Below, piece after piece: positions 1 through 9,748 of a stretch of DNA of 64,000 bases (within the stretch, counting starts at the first letter, position 1; the number at the start of each line of letters is the position of its first letter). Source of the stretch: Actinomyces sp. oral taxon 171 str. F0337 (GTDB taxonomy: Bacteria > Actinomycetota > Actinomycetes > Actinomycetales > Actinomycetaceae); NCBI RefSeq assembly GCF_005696555.1, contig NZ_CP040005.1, positions 744,001 to 808,000 of the forward strand, in the 5' to 3' direction. Position numbers and translations under genes: made by a program. Below the pieces are notes generated by a model. The model had not been told where the DNA came from, searched no databases, and saw only the letters and a list, made by a program, of their open reading frames with translations.

Positions 1-1
1 C

Positions 2-802
2 AACGGTGCCGCCTCCGTCGTCGGCCCCGCCGCGCTGCGGGCCGCCGGCGCCGAGGTCATCGTCATCAACGCCTCCCCGGACGGCCTCAACATCAACGAC
101 AACTGCGGCTCCACCCACCCCGAGCAGCTGCAGAACTACGTCAAGGCGGTCGGAGCGGACATGGGTGTGGCCTACGACGGCGACGCCGACCGCTGCCTGG
201 CCGTGGACGCCGACGGCAAGCTGGTCGACGGCGACCAGATCATGGGCATGCTCGCCATCGGCATGAAGGCCGACGGCACTCTCGGCTCCGACACACTCGT
301 CGTGACCGTCATGAGCAACCTCGGCCTCATCCTGGCCATGCGCGAGCACGGCATCCGCACCGTCCAGACCGGCGTGGGCGACCGCTACGTGCTCGAGCGG
401 ATGCTCCAGGGCGGCTACACCCTGGGCGGCGAGCAGTCCGGGCACGTCATCGACACCGTCCACGCCACCACCGGTGACGGCGTGCTCACCTCCCTGCACG
501 TGGCCGCGCGCGTCAAGCGCACCGGCAAGACGCTGGCCGAGCTCGCCAGCGTCGTCACCCGCCTGCCCCAGACCCTCATCAACGTCAAGAACGTCGACAA
601 GGGCGCCGCCAGCACCAACAAGGCCGTGCAGGACGCCGTGGCCTCCGCGGAGAAGGACCTGGGCGAGACCGGCCGGGTCCTGCTGCGCCCCTCGGGCACC
701 GAGCCGCTCGTGCGCGTCATGGTCGAGGCCGCCACCCAGGAGGAGGCCGACCGTGTCGCCCGCTCCCTGGCCGACACCGTCAAGAGCAACCTCAGCCTGT
801 GA
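2..802 (+). CDS. glmM: Phosphoglucosamine mutase, C-terminal part (cut by window start)
   Basis: Converts glucosamine-6-phosphate to glucosamine-1-phosphate in the cytoplasm, the step after GlmS on the way to UDP-GlcNAc and peptidoglycan. The reading frame is open from base 2 and starts upstream of the window. The first residues NGAAS fit the conserved substrate-binding stretch of alpha-D-phosphohexomutases. The metal-binding loop YDGDADR is visible, then GGEQSGH of the sugar-binding loop, and near the end [12 protein letters not shown], the phosphate-binding loop of domain 4. About 266 residues are present, so roughly the first 40% is missing. A strong hairpin follows. glmS, the preceding enzyme of the same pathway, lies about 19 kb downstream on the same strand. 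Confidence 0.95.
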   Translation, partial: NGAASVVGPAALRAAGAEVIVINASPDGLNINDNCGSTHPEQLQNYVKAVGADMGVAYDGDADRCLAVDADGKLVDGDQIMGMLAIGMKADGTLGSDTLVVTVMSNLGLILAMREHGIRTVQTGVGDRYVLERMLQGGYTLGGEQSGHVIDTVHATTGDGVLTSLHVAARVKRTGKTLAELASVVTRLPQTLINVKNVDKGAASTNKAVQDAVASAEKDLGETGRVLLRPSGTEPLVRVMVEAATQEEADRVARSLADTVKSNLSL

Positions 803-840
803 GCTGACGGCGGTTTCCCTCCCGGCCTTCAGAAGGCATC

Positions 841-891
841 ATGCCCGATCTATGTGCCCCGCCCAGAACCTATGGGCGGGGCACAGGGCAT
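841..891 (+). terminator. Hairpin terminator after glmM
   Basis: A perfect 12-bp inverted repeat (853-864 with 874-885, 9-base loop) sits inside an outer 6-bp repeat (841-846 with 886-891). It lies about 40 bases after the glmM stop codon and has no clear T run. The rest of 803-1026 holds nothing recognisable except a lower-GC stretch near 955-1005 that may contain the promoter of the next gene. Confidence 0.7.
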
Positions 892-1026
892 TGAAGGTTC
901 TGGAACTGCTGGTGCACGGCGTGGCCGTGTAGGGTCGACGTCTAGGCCTCAGCCTCAATGTTATTGATGATCTACTTCTGATATAACCGTTGGAATACAG
1001 CGTCTGACAAATCGAGCGGAGCGAGC

Positions 1027-1413
1027 ATGGAGCTGCCCGATGGCGGATACCGTCCTCCGCCGATCCACGTATGTGAGGACGAGACCTACCCAATCGATGT
1101 CGGCCCGATCTCCGGGCCAGGGCGCCACCGGATAGTCATACGACTGAGGACCTACAGAGGGCGCGTGGTCGACTATGCGCTCCAGCATGAGTGGCGCTCC
1201 AGCCCGGATGACGGCTGGCAGCCCGTGTTTCGGATCGACACACGTCATGGTTGTATCCACTCTCACCAGTACCATCGGGACCGCGACCGTGAGACCCGTC
1301 CCATCCAAGTACTGGGGAGGAACGACCATGCCATACTGGGGGCGTCTTACGACGAGTCATACAAGCAGGTAATCGACTGCATGGAACAGCACTTCAGGAG
1401 CTGGCAGAGATGA
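1027..1413 (+). CDS. Small protein of unknown function, first of a coupled pair
   Basis: 128 residues, not recognised. There is no signal peptide or membrane segment. It is rich in Arg, His and Asp. The most distinctive part is around residues 75-90, where a DTRHGCIHSHQ stretch carries closely spaced histidines that could form a metal or catalytic site; this is only a guess. ATG 1027 follows a GGAGCGAG stretch that can act as a ribosome binding site. Its stop overlaps the start of the next gene by 4 bp (ATGA), so the two are probably translated together. The lower GC and isolated position between glmM and a disrupted regulator suggest accessory DNA. Confidence 0.65.
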   Translation: MELPDGGYRPPPIHVCEDETYPIDVGPISGPGRHRIVIRLRTYRGRVVDYALQHEWRSSPDDGWQPVFRIDTRHGCIHSHQYHRDRDRETRPIQVLGRNDHAILGASYDESYKQVIDCMEQHFRSWQR

Positions 1414-1871
1414 GTGACACCAAGACGACGCGGCGTGATGCGGCGCGCGCTGTGGGGCTCTTCCTCGGTACGACTCAGGGGCGGGAGCTGTTCAGGCGCA
1501 ACCACTACCTCAATGACACCAGGATCCTTGCGGTCCCTGAGTCCGAGCCCATCGACTCCGTGATCGCCGATCACCTCGACCACGGTGCCGACACGATCGT
1601 CGCCGTGTTCTTCCCCGATCGCCGGGGCAGCAAGCGCTTCGGCTTTTTCAGGTGGGAGATGCCTTCAAAGCAGGCCCCCGAAGGTTGGTGTGCTGCCGAA
1701 GGGGTGACGCTTGGGGCCGGACCTCAGGGCCGCACATCGTCCATCGGCGCTGTCATGGATACGATGAAGGCTCAACGTTTTACTCTTTCTGACGATGGCC
1801 CTCACGATGACGTCCCGGATGTGTCTACTCTGCTCAAGCGCATGTCGTCTCAAGCCTTTGCTGCTTCCTAG
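1410..1871 (+). CDS. Small protein of unknown function, second of a coupled pair
   Basis: 153 residues, cytoplasmic by appearance, not recognised. The first 30 residues are basic (TKTTRRDAAR), the middle contains VAVFFPDRRGSKRFGFFRWEM, which looks like paired beta strands, and the last third is polar. It starts inside the stop codon of the preceding gene (4-bp overlap), an arrangement common in toxin-antitoxin and other two-component protein systems. No DNA-binding motif is obvious in either protein, so a toxin-antitoxin role is only one option. Confidence 0.65.
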   Translation: MSDTKTTRRDAARAVGLFLGTTQGRELFRRNHYLNDTRILAVPESEPIDSVIADHLDHGADTIVAVFFPDRRGSKRFGFFRWEMPSKQAPEGWCAAEGVTLGAGPQGRTSSIGAVMDTMKAQRFTLSDDGPHDDVPDVSTLLKRMSSQAFAAS

Positions 1872-1985
1872 CACCTGAGTCTCACCTGAGGACCTCGCGG
1901 CCGCCGCCACCAGTACGGTGGCCGGCGTCGCGACCGGCCCCGGCCCGTGGAGCACCGCCTCACGGTGATGGGTGAGAATGGCCTC

Positions 1986-4439
1986 GTGACCTCCCCGTAC
2001 CGCCTGGCTCTCCTGACGGAGCCGCCGACCTGGCAAGGCCGGCCCCTGAGCGGTAGGAGCCTTGACCTGCTCGCCGTGCTCGCCGGCAGCCAGGACGCCA
2101 GGGTGAGCGACGGCGCCCTCATTGAGGCCCTGTGGCCCGACGACGCCCCGGCCCGGCCACTGCGGGCGCTTCACGTCGTCGTCTCCCGGCTGCGTGCCGT
2201 CGTGGGGGAGGGTGTCGTCGAGCGCAGCGGCGATGGCTACCGACTGGAGCTGGCGGAGGCGGAGGCTGATGTCCGGGACCTGTCGTATCGGGCGGAGCGC
2301 GCCCGAGCCTGCGCCGCCGCCGGCCAGTGGGAGCAGGTCCTCGATCTCGCCGACCGACTGCCCCAGGTGCCCGTTCCCGACGAGGTCGATGACAACGGTG
2401 GAGCAGGAGCCGCCCCTATGGCCCTCTTGCGAGAGCGGGCTGCAGCCCTGACCGAGGGTGCCCGCCGCGACCGGGGGCTCGCCCTGGAGGCCACCGGTGA
2501 GCACGAGCGGGCCGTGGACCTGCTGCGTGAGGCCTCCCAGCGCGACGGCGGCGACGAGACCGTCCTGGCCGCCCTCATGCGCGCCGAGTCCTGGGTGCGC
2601 TCACCGGCTGCGGCCCTGGAGATCTACGAGCAGCACCGCCGTCGGCTGCGCGAGCTGGGAGCCGTGCCCGGACCGGCCGCGCGCGCCGCCCACGAGGCCG
2701 TCCTGGCCGCCGAGAGCCCTGTGCGCCACGGCCTGCAGCCCGAGCCCGAGCACTTCCTGGGGCGCGAGGCGGACGTGACCGGTGTTCTCAAGGCCCTGAG
2801 CACCCACCGTCTGGTGACGCTCACCGGCCCCGGTGGGGTCGGCAAGACCACCCTGGCCCAGGTGGTGGCGGCCCGCAGCCGCCGCCCCGCCGTCTACGTC
2901 GTCGCCCTCGCCGAGGTGTCACCCGGAGCCGATCTGGCCAGGGTCGTGCTCGACGCAATCGGAGGCTCCGCAGTCGTCAACGGTGACCCGCACCGCGATC
3001 TGGCCGCCGCCCTCTCCCAGCCCGGAACCGTCCTGGTGCTGGACAACTGCGAGCACCTGGCCGGCGAGGCGGCCGACCTCATCGGGCCGCTCCTGGTCGC
3101 CTGCCCCGATCTGCGCGTGCTGGCGACCTCGCGCCGCCCCGTCGACCTGGCCGCGGAGCACGTCCACCGCCTTGAGGCCCTCAATGCTGCCTCCTCCGCC
3201 GAGCTCTTCCGCGCCCGTGCTCTGGCGGCTCGCCCCGGCCAGGTCATCGACGATGACGACTTAGGCGAGCTCCTGAGCCGGTTGGAGGGCATCCCCTTGG
3301 CCATCGAGTTGGCCGCCGCGCGCACCCGCAGCCTGTCGGTCGGCCAGATCGCCGAGCGACTGCCCGGCAGACCCGATCTGCTCACCGCCGCCCGTGACGC
3401 CCCGGCCCGTCAACGCACCCTGACAGCGGTCATCGAGTGGTCCTGGAACCTGCTCGACGCCGCCGAACGCCGCGCCCTGGCTCGGCTGGCCCTGCTCCCC
3501 GACGGCTTCACCCTCCTGCCCGCGGAGGCGCTCATCGGCGCGCAGGCCGCCGACCTCCTCGACGCCCTGGTCTCCCACTCCCTGCTCGTGGTGCGCGACC
3601 ACGGCCTGCCCCGCTTCCACATGCTCGTCACCGTCCGCGACTTCGCTCTGGCGCAGCTGTCCGCCTCCGGTGACGAGGCCGAGGCCCGCGCGGCCCTGCG
3701 CCAGTGGGCGGTGGACCTGTGCTCCCAGATCCGTTTTCCCGTGGACGCCGGCGACTTCGGCGACGCCCGTCACCCCGAGGCGCGCCGCCACGACCGCCTC
3801 TTCCGGCAGGTCGCCCACGATGAGGCCGTCATCCTTCAACAGCTCGACCGGCTCCTGGCACAGGCCGACGGCCACGGCACGGATCACCTGCCGGCGGAGC
3901 TGCGCGACGCCATCTGCCTCATCGGTGCCGCCCTCATGCGCCTGTGGAGCGTCACCTGGAGCTATGAGCGCATCGCCGACTACGGTGCGCGCCTCATCGC
4001 TGCCGCCGTCCAACCCGCCCAGGACTCACGCGGCAACGAGGCAGGCCTGAGCGTCCTGGCCCTGTGCGTCACCCTCTTCGGGCTCCTGAGCCACGTGCCC
4101 GAACAGGTCCGCTCCCTGCTGCCGGCCTCCTTCGACGGAGAGGGACCGTTCAGCCGGGTCAGGCGCTTCCTGCGTGCGAGCGACGAGCAGTGGTCCGAGC
4201 TGACCGGCGACGCCGACCCCTGGGTCGCCTGGGCGGCGACCCGCTGCCTGGCCGCCCAGCAGGAGGACGACGGCGATCCTCAGGCCTCCCTGGAGACCAT
4301 CGAGGCCCTCCTGGGGCGGCTCCATGGCCACGACCTGGCCGGCATTCACCTGGCTCGAGCTGCACCTCCACCGGCTGCAGGTGCTCATGTCCCTGGGGCG
4401 TTACAGCCAGGTCGTCGACGCCTGCTCGCGCGCCCAAGT
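1986..4439 (+). pseudogene. AfsR/SARP-family regulator, 5' part (frameshifted, cut by transposon)
   Basis: Amino-terminal part of a large SARP/AfsR-type transcriptional activator. In order: an OmpR-like winged helix (about residues 5-85), a bacterial transcriptional activator domain rich in helices (about 90-250), and a STAND-type NTPase with P-loop GPGGVGKTT at 281-289 and Walker B VLVLDNCEHL near 349. GTG 1986 is chosen because GAGAAT lies 6 bases before it, as at other leaderless-looking genes here; ATG 1968 and GTG 1947 are in-frame alternatives. The coding frame changes by one base between about 4316 and 4390. Downstream of that point the other frame (WLELHLHRLQVL, then LGRYSQVVDA) is the protein-like one and joins exactly to the 3' fragment beyond the transposon. 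Intact, the product would be about 1,059 residues. Confidence 0.85.
4431..4439 (+). repeat. Left copy of 9-bp target-site duplication
   Basis: CGCCCAAGT directly before the left end of the transposon. The identical 9 bases follow the right end at 13996-14004. Nine bases is at or above the top of the usual IS21-family range, so one base may be coincidental. Confidence 0.85.
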
Positions 4440-4465
4440 TGGTTGTGACAGCTTGGTTCGGCCCC
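4440..4465 (+). repeat. Left terminal inverted repeat of the transposon
   Basis: 26 bases starting TGGTTGTGACAG and ending GGCCCC. They pair with 13970-13995 at 19 of 26 positions. Confidence 0.88.
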
Positions 4466-4466
4466 G

Positions 4467-4530
4467 TTGTGACGGCCTGATCTGGCCCCGCGTGCGACTT
4501 GCCGGGGTGTTGACGGTCTGAACTGGCCCC
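4467..4530 (+). repeat. Two further copies of the terminal repeat (left subterminal)
   Basis: 4467-4489 and 4508-4530 are each 23 bases of the form TGTGACGG-CCTG-A-CTGGCCCC and repeat the inner part of the left terminus (4443-4465). Multiple terminal repeats of this kind serve as transposase binding sites in IS21-family elements. Confidence 0.8.
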
Positions 4531-4587
4531 ACCCCTTCACGCTGGTCCCCATCACTGGGAACCAGTCGCGAGGGCAAGGGAGCCAAG

Positions 4588-6255
4588 ATGGGATCACGAG
4601 TGCAGCTGTACGCCGACATCCGCCACGACGCGCGAGTCGATGGCCTGTCCATCCGCGAGCTCGCCCGCAAACACGGAGTCCACCGCCGCACCGTCCGCCA
4701 GGCACTCGCCGCAGCCGAACCCCCACCCCGCAAGAAACCGGTCCGCACAGCACCGCGCCTGGACCCGTACAAGCCGGCGATCGACGAGATGCTCACCTAT
4801 GACCTGACCGCGCCGCGCAAGCAGCGCCATACCGCGACCAGGATCCTGGCCCGGCTGCGCGACGAGCACGGCGCCACCGACCTGTCCTACTCCACGGTGC
4901 GGGACTACGTCCGGGTCAGGCGCGCGCAGATCGATCTGGAGGCCGGGCGCCGGGTGGAGGCGATGGTGCCGCAGGACCACGCCCCCGGCGCGGAGGCCGA
5001 GGTCGACTTCGGCGAGGTCTACGTCATCCTGGACGGCGTCAAGACCAAGTGCCACATGTTCGTCTACCGCCTGTCCCACTCCGGCAAGGCCATCCACCGC
5101 GTCTACCCGACCGGCGGACAGGAGGCCTTCCTCGAAGGACACATCGAGGCCTTCCACGCCCTGGGCGGCATCCCCACCCGCCACATCCGCTACGACAACC
5201 TCACCTCCGCCGTCGTCCAGGTCATCCACGGCGGCGACCGGCTACGCGACGAGAACGAACGCTGAGTGCTGTTCCGCTCCCACTACGGCTTCGACGCGTT
5301 CTACTGCCAGCCCGGCATCGACGGCGCCCACGAGAAAGGCGGCGTCGAGGGCGAGGTCGGATGGTTCCGCCGCAACCACCTCACCCCCATGCCCGAAGTC
5401 GCCACCCTGGACGAACTCAACGACAAGATCCGCGCCTGGGAGCACGACGACAACACCCGCCGCATCACCGGCCACGCCAACACGATCGGGCAGGACCACC
5501 ACGCCGAGCTGCCCCACCTGGCACCGTTGCCGGCCGACGACTTTGACCCCGGCCTGATCCTCCACCCCCGCGTCGACCGCTCCGCCCTGATCACCGTCCG
5601 CATGGTCAAGTACTCCGTCCCCGCGCACCTTATCGGCCAACGCGTCCGCGTGTCCCTGCGGGCCTCGTGCGTGGTCGTGTTCGAGGGCCGCACCGTCCTC
5701 GCCACCCACCCTCGCCTCGGCACCCGTGGCGTGACCCGGGTCGAGCTGGACCACTACCTCGAAGTGCTGCGGCACAAGCCCGGCGCGTTCCCCGGCTCCA
5801 CCGCCCTCGCGCAGGCCCGCGCCCCCGGAGCATTCACCGCGGCCCACGACGCGTTCTGGGCCGCGGCCCGCAAGACCAGCGGCGACGTGGCCGGGACCCA
5901 AGCGTTGATCGACGTGCTCCTGCTCCACCGATCCCTCCCGTCCGACGCGGTGATCGCCGGCATCACCTCGGCCCTGTCGGTGGGCGCGATCAGCCCCGAC
6001 GTCGTCGCCGTCGAAGCCCGCCGCCATGCCACCACCCACACACCCGCCCCAGCCAGCCAGACCAGGGGCGGGACGGTCGTGAACCTGCCACCCCGACGCC
6101 CCACCAACCCGCACCAGGTCATCGCGCACCTGCCCGAAGACACCCGGCCCCTGCCCACCGTCACCGCCTACGACGAACTCCTGTGCCGACGCCAACCCGA
6201 TCCCGCCCCGGCCCCCGCCGAGACTCACCACCACACCCCGACAGGAACCCTATGA
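4588..6255 (+). pseudogene. istA: IS21 transposase IstA with an internal stop codon
   Basis: DDE-type transposase of an IS21 element, 555 codons if the internal stop is ignored. An N-terminal helix-turn-helix (SIRELARKHGVHRRTV, about residues 13-30) is followed by the catalytic core with Asp in EVDFGE (about 136) and RYDNL (about 204), and Glu in HEKGGVEGE. A TGA at 5263-5265 lies in the same frame between the second Asp and the Glu, in NER-stop-VLFRSHYGF. Relatives usually carry an aromatic residue at this position, so a TGG to TGA change is the simplest explanation. A GTG directly follows the stop, so the second half might be reinitiated, but neither half alone has a full active site. The stop of istA overlaps istB by 4 bp. 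Confidence 0.9.
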
Positions 6256-7067
6256 CCACCACCAGCACCAGCCGTCCCGAGAGCCTTCGCCGTCGTCAGG
6301 GCCTCACCGAGCAAGCCGCGCAGGCCGCGATCGACCAAGCCTGCCGCCGGCTTCGGCTGCCCACGATCCGCGCCGTCGTCGACGACGCCGTGACGGCCGC
6401 CACCAAGGAACAACTCACCTACCAGGGCTTCCTCGCCGAACTCCTCCTGGCCGAGGTCGACGACCGCGACCGCCGCTCCACCCTGCGTCGCATCAAGAGC
6501 GCCGGCTTCCCCTGCGAGAAATGGCTCGCCGACTTCGACTTCACCGCGAACCCCAACATCAACCCCGCCACCATCAACGAGCTCGCCACCGGCGACTGGA
6601 TCCGCCGCGGCGACCCGCTGTGCCTGATCGGGGACTCCGGCACCGGCAAGTCCCACCTGCTCATCGCGCTCGGCACCGCCGCCGCCGAGCAGGGCTACCG
6701 CGTCCGATACACCCTCGCCACCCGGCTCGTGAACGAGCTCGTCGAAGCCGCCGACGAGAAACAACTCACCAAGACCATCAACCGCTACGGCCGCGTCGAC
6801 CTCCTCGTGATTGACGAGCTCGGCTACCTGGAACTCGACCGGCGAGGCGCCGAACTGCTGTTCCAGGTCCTCACCGAACGAGAGGAGAAGAACGCCATCG
6901 CGATCGCCTCCAACCAGTCCTTCTCCGCCTGGACCGACACCTTCACCGACCCCCGCCTGTACGCAGCAATCGTCGACCGCCTCACCTACAACGCCACCAT
7001 CATCGAAACCGGCACAAACTCCTACCGCCTCGCCCACACCCGAGCCCGGGCATCTGTGATGGGGTGA
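6252..7067 (+). CDS. istB: IS21 transposition helper ATPase IstB
   Basis: AAA+ ATPase of the DnaC/IstB family that assembles on target DNA and activates IstA. 271 residues, the normal size. P-loop GDSGTGKS at 127-134, Walker B DLLVIDELGYL, then a sensor region with ASNQSFSAW and a C-terminal arginine-rich stretch. It starts at ATG 6252 inside the istA stop (ATGA overlap), so its translation would normally be coupled to istA; the stop within istA upstream could lower its expression. The copper genes on the opposite strand end 26 bases after it. Confidence 0.93.
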   Translation: MTTTSTSRPESLRRRQGLTEQAAQAAIDQACRRLRLPTIRAVVDDAVTAATKEQLTYQGFLAELLLAEVDDRDRRSTLRRIKSAGFPCEKWLADFDFTANPNINPATINELATGDWIRRGDPLCLIGDSGTGKSHLLIALGTAAAEQGYRVRYTLATRLVNELVEAADEKQLTKTINRYGRVDLLVIDELGYLELDRRGAELLFQVLTEREEKNAIAIASNQSFSAWTDTFTDPRLYAAIVDRLTYNATIIETGTNSYRLAHTRARASVMG

Positions 7068-7092
7068 ACAACGACCGGCTGGGCTCTTGGGG

Positions 7093-9561
7093 TCAGCGGT
7101 GACGGCGCAACCGCAGCGAGTTGGTGATCACGCTGACCGAGCTGAGGGCCATGGCGGCGGCCGCGATGACGGGCGACAGCAGCCAGCCAAAGGCCGGGTA
7201 GAGGGCGCCGGCGGCCAGCGGGATACCGACCACGTTGTACACGAACGCGAAGACCAGGTTCTGGCGGATGTTGCGCATCGTGTCGACCGACAGATCGCGG
7301 GCCTTGACCAGGGCGGCCAGGTCACCGCCGAGCAGGGTCACGTCGGCGCTCTCGATGGCCACGTCGGTGCCGGTGCCCATGGCCACACCCACGTCGGCCA
7401 CGGCGAGGGCGGGGGCGTCGTTGACGCCGTCGCCGGCCATAACGACCGTGTGGCCCTGGGCCTGCAGGGCCTGCACGTGGCCGTGCTTCTGGTCGGGCAG
7501 GACGTCGGCGACGACCTGGTCGATGCGCAGCTCGTCGGCGATGGCCCGGGCGGTGGTGGCATTGTCGCCGGTGAGCATGACGACCTTCATCCCGCGCCGA
7601 CGCAGGTCCTCGATCGCGCCGGCGGTGGTCGCCTTGAGCGGGTCGGCGATGGCCAGCACACTGGCGGGCCTGCCGTCGACGGCCACGACGATCGCGGTCG
7701 CGCCACGGCGACGGTAGGCCTCCACCACGGCGTCCAGGGCATGGGTGTCGACGTGCTGGCTGCCCAGGAAGGCGGGGCTGCCGACGAGCACGTGCTGACC
7801 GTCGACGGTGGCGCTGACACCGCCACCCGGGTGGGCGGCGAAATCGCTGGCCGCCGGCACCGTGCGTCCCGTCTGGCGGGCAGCATCGACCACCGCCCTG
7901 GCGAGGGGGTGTTCGGAGCCGGCCTCCACAGCCGCGGCGAGCAGCAGTGTCCGGGCATCCTCGTGGCCGTCGACGCCCTGCTGGTCGACCAGGCTGGGGC
8001 GGCCCTGGGTGAGGGTACCGGTCTTGTCGACGACGAGGGTGTCGACCTTCTGCAGTCGTTCGAGGGCCTCGGCGTTCTTGACCAGCACGCCCTCGCTGGC
8101 GCCGCGCCCGACCCCGACCATGATCGACATTGGCGTGGCCAGACCCAGCGCACACGGGCAGGCGATGATCAGCACGCTGACGGCGGCCACGATCGCGAAC
8201 GGCAGCCGCGGCTGCGGCCCGATCGCCAGCCACAACCCGAAGGTGGCCAGGGCGACGGCGATCACGACCGGCACGAACACCGCCGAGATCTTGTCGACCA
8301 GTCCCTGGATCGGAGCACGGGACCGCTGCGCCTGGGAGACCAGGTCGACGATCCGGGCCAGGGTCGAGTCGGCGCCCAGGCCAGTGGCCTCCACCACCAG
8401 GCTGCCGCCCTGGATGATCGTGCCGCCGATGACCCGGTCACCGGGGCTCTTGTCGACCGGAACCGGCTCGCCGGTGATCATCGACTCGTCCACATACGCG
8501 TGACCATCGACCACGGTGCCGTCGGCCGGCACCTTCTCGCCCGGCCGCACCCGGCACCGATCGCCCAGCTGCAGCTCGGCGGCCGGCACGTCGGTCTCGG
8601 TGCCGTCGGCCCCGATGCGGTGCGCGGTGGCCGGTGACAGGTCGAGCAGGGTGCGGATCGCACCGGAGGTCTGGTCGCGGGCCCGCAGCTCGAGGACCTG
8701 GCCGAGCAGCACCAGGGTGATGATGACTGCCGCGGCCTCGAAGTAGGTGCCGACCCGGCCGTCCATCGCCCGCATCCCGGACGGGAACAACCCCGGCGCC
8801 AGCACCGCGACCACGCTGTACAGCCACGCGGCACCGACACCCAACGACACCAGGGTGAACATGTTCAGGTGACGGCTGACCACCGACTTCGCGCCGCGCA
8901 CGAAGAACGGCCACCCAGCCCACCACACCACCGGCGTCGACAGGGCCAGCTCGAGCCACGGCGCGACGCTGCCGGGCAGCGCACGCCCCAGCACCATGGG
9001 AACCATCACCATCGCCACCAGCGGCACGCTCAGCACCGCCGCCACCCGGAACCGGCGACGCATGTCGACGAGCTCCTGGTTCGGGCCGTCGTCGAGCCCG
9101 GCCGAGACCCGCTCCAGCGCCATGCCACAGATCGGGCAGTCACCGGGGCCGTCGCTGCGGACCTCGGGGTGCATCGGGCAGGTCCAGTCCCCTGCAGCGA
9201 CCGCACCGGCCACCACCGCCGGCTCGCCGGTGGGGTGCTGGTGGTCGTGGTGCTGTGCGGCCGGCGCGTCCCCACCGTCGGCGGGTTGCAGGAACATCCC
9301 GCACTTGGGGCAGCGTCCCGGGTGGTCGCTGGTCACCTCGGGGTGCATCGGGCAGAGCCACGTGCCCTTGTCGTGGGTGTCGTGCTGCTGGGCATGTCCG
9401 TGCTGGCGGCCGTGTCCGTGCTGGTGGGAGTTGCCGTGCTGGTGGGACTTGCCGTGCTGGTGGGTGGTGCTGGTGGGGTCCTGGTCGGTCATTGGGCCGG
9501 TCAGGGGCTGGCGGGGGGCCTCGCCGAAGGAGCGGGGGGCCTGGTCGGGGCTCGTGTACAT
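7093..9561 (-). CDS. copA: Cu(I)-exporting P1B-type ATPase with His-rich N-terminus
   Basis: Pumps Cu(I) out of the cytoplasm using ATP. 822 residues. Residues 34-63 are histidine-rich (HQHG repeats). Two short heavy-metal-binding motifs of the form CPMHPE...PG-CP-CGM follow at 70-90 and 128-148 in place of the usual ferredoxin-like HMA domains. After them come the membrane helices, the TGEP actuator loop, CPC at 468-470 in the transport helix, phosphorylation site DKTGT at Asp512, GDGVND, and a final helix with MALSSVSV, which fits the M-x-x-S-S motif of Cu(I) pumps. Start ATG 9561 is chosen for the AAGGA seven bases upstream; an in-frame extension to 9735 has no such site. A putative CopR box lies 83 bases upstream. 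Confidence 0.92.
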   Translation of the reverse strand: MYTSPDQAPRSFGEAPRQPLTGPMTDQDPTSTTHQHGKSHQHGNSHQHGHGRQHGHAQQHDTHDKGTWLCPMHPEVTSDHPGRCPKCGMFLQPADGGDAPAAQHHDHQHPTGEPAVVAGAVAAGDWTCPMHPEVRSDGPGDCPICGMALERVSAGLDDGPNQELVDMRRRFRVAAVLSVPLVAMVMVPMVLGRALPGSVAPWLELALSTPVVWWAGWPFFVRGAKSVVSRHLNMFTLVSLGVGAAWLYSVVAVLAPGLFPSGMRAMDGRVGTYFEAAAVIITLVLLGQVLELRARDQTSGAIRTLLDLSPATAHRIGADGTETDVPAAELQLGDRCRVRPGEKVPADGTVVDGHAYVDESMITGEPVPVDKSPGDRVIGGTIIQGGSLVVEATGLGADSTLARIVDLVSQAQRSRAPIQGLVDKISAVFVPVVIAVALATFGLWLAIGPQPRLPFAIVAAVSVLIIACPCALGLATPMSIMVGVGRGASEGVLVKNAEALERLQKVDTLVVDKTGTLTQGRPSLVDQQGVDGHEDARTLLLAAAVEAGSEHPLARAVVDAARQTGRTVPAASDFAAHPGGGVSATVDGQHVLVGSPAFLGSQHVDTHALDAVVEAYRRRGATAIVVAVDGRPASVLAIADPLKATTAGAIEDLRRRGMKVVMLTGDNATTARAIADELRIDQVVADVLPDQKHGHVQALQAQGHTVVMAGDGVNDAPALAVADVGVAMGTGTDVAIESADVTLLGGDLAALVKARDLSVDTMRNIRQNLVFAFVYNVVGIPLAAGALYPAFGWLLSPVIAAAAMALSSVSVITNSLRLRRHR

Positions 9562-9643
9562 GGCGTGTCCTTGTCTGCTCGGGGAAGGGGTTTTCCTTCC
9601 ACTTCCACGGTGACGGGGCGAGGTCAATGAGCTCGCGAGGTTT

Positions 9644-9661
9644 GGTGAAGGTCTGGTCAAG
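9644..9661 (-). promoter_or_regulatory. Putative copper response-regulator box upstream of the ATPase
   Basis: Read on the minus strand: CTTGACC, 4 bases, CTTCACC, two direct half-sites 11 bp apart. It matches boxes at 11278-11295 and 13909-13926. Spacing of one helical turn is typical of OmpR/PhoB-family sites. Confidence 0.6.
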
Positions 9662-9748
9662 CTCTGCAGACGGCGATGGTGAGGCTGCCGCAAGGGGGCA
9701 GCCGCGCCATCAGGGCAGGCGTGGGTGGCCGACATCGGCCGGGAGATG

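Noticed and set aside
9562-9735. N-terminal extension of the copper ATPase
   Set aside because: It would read through the putative regulator box and lacks a ribosome binding site; ATG 9561 has AAGGA.
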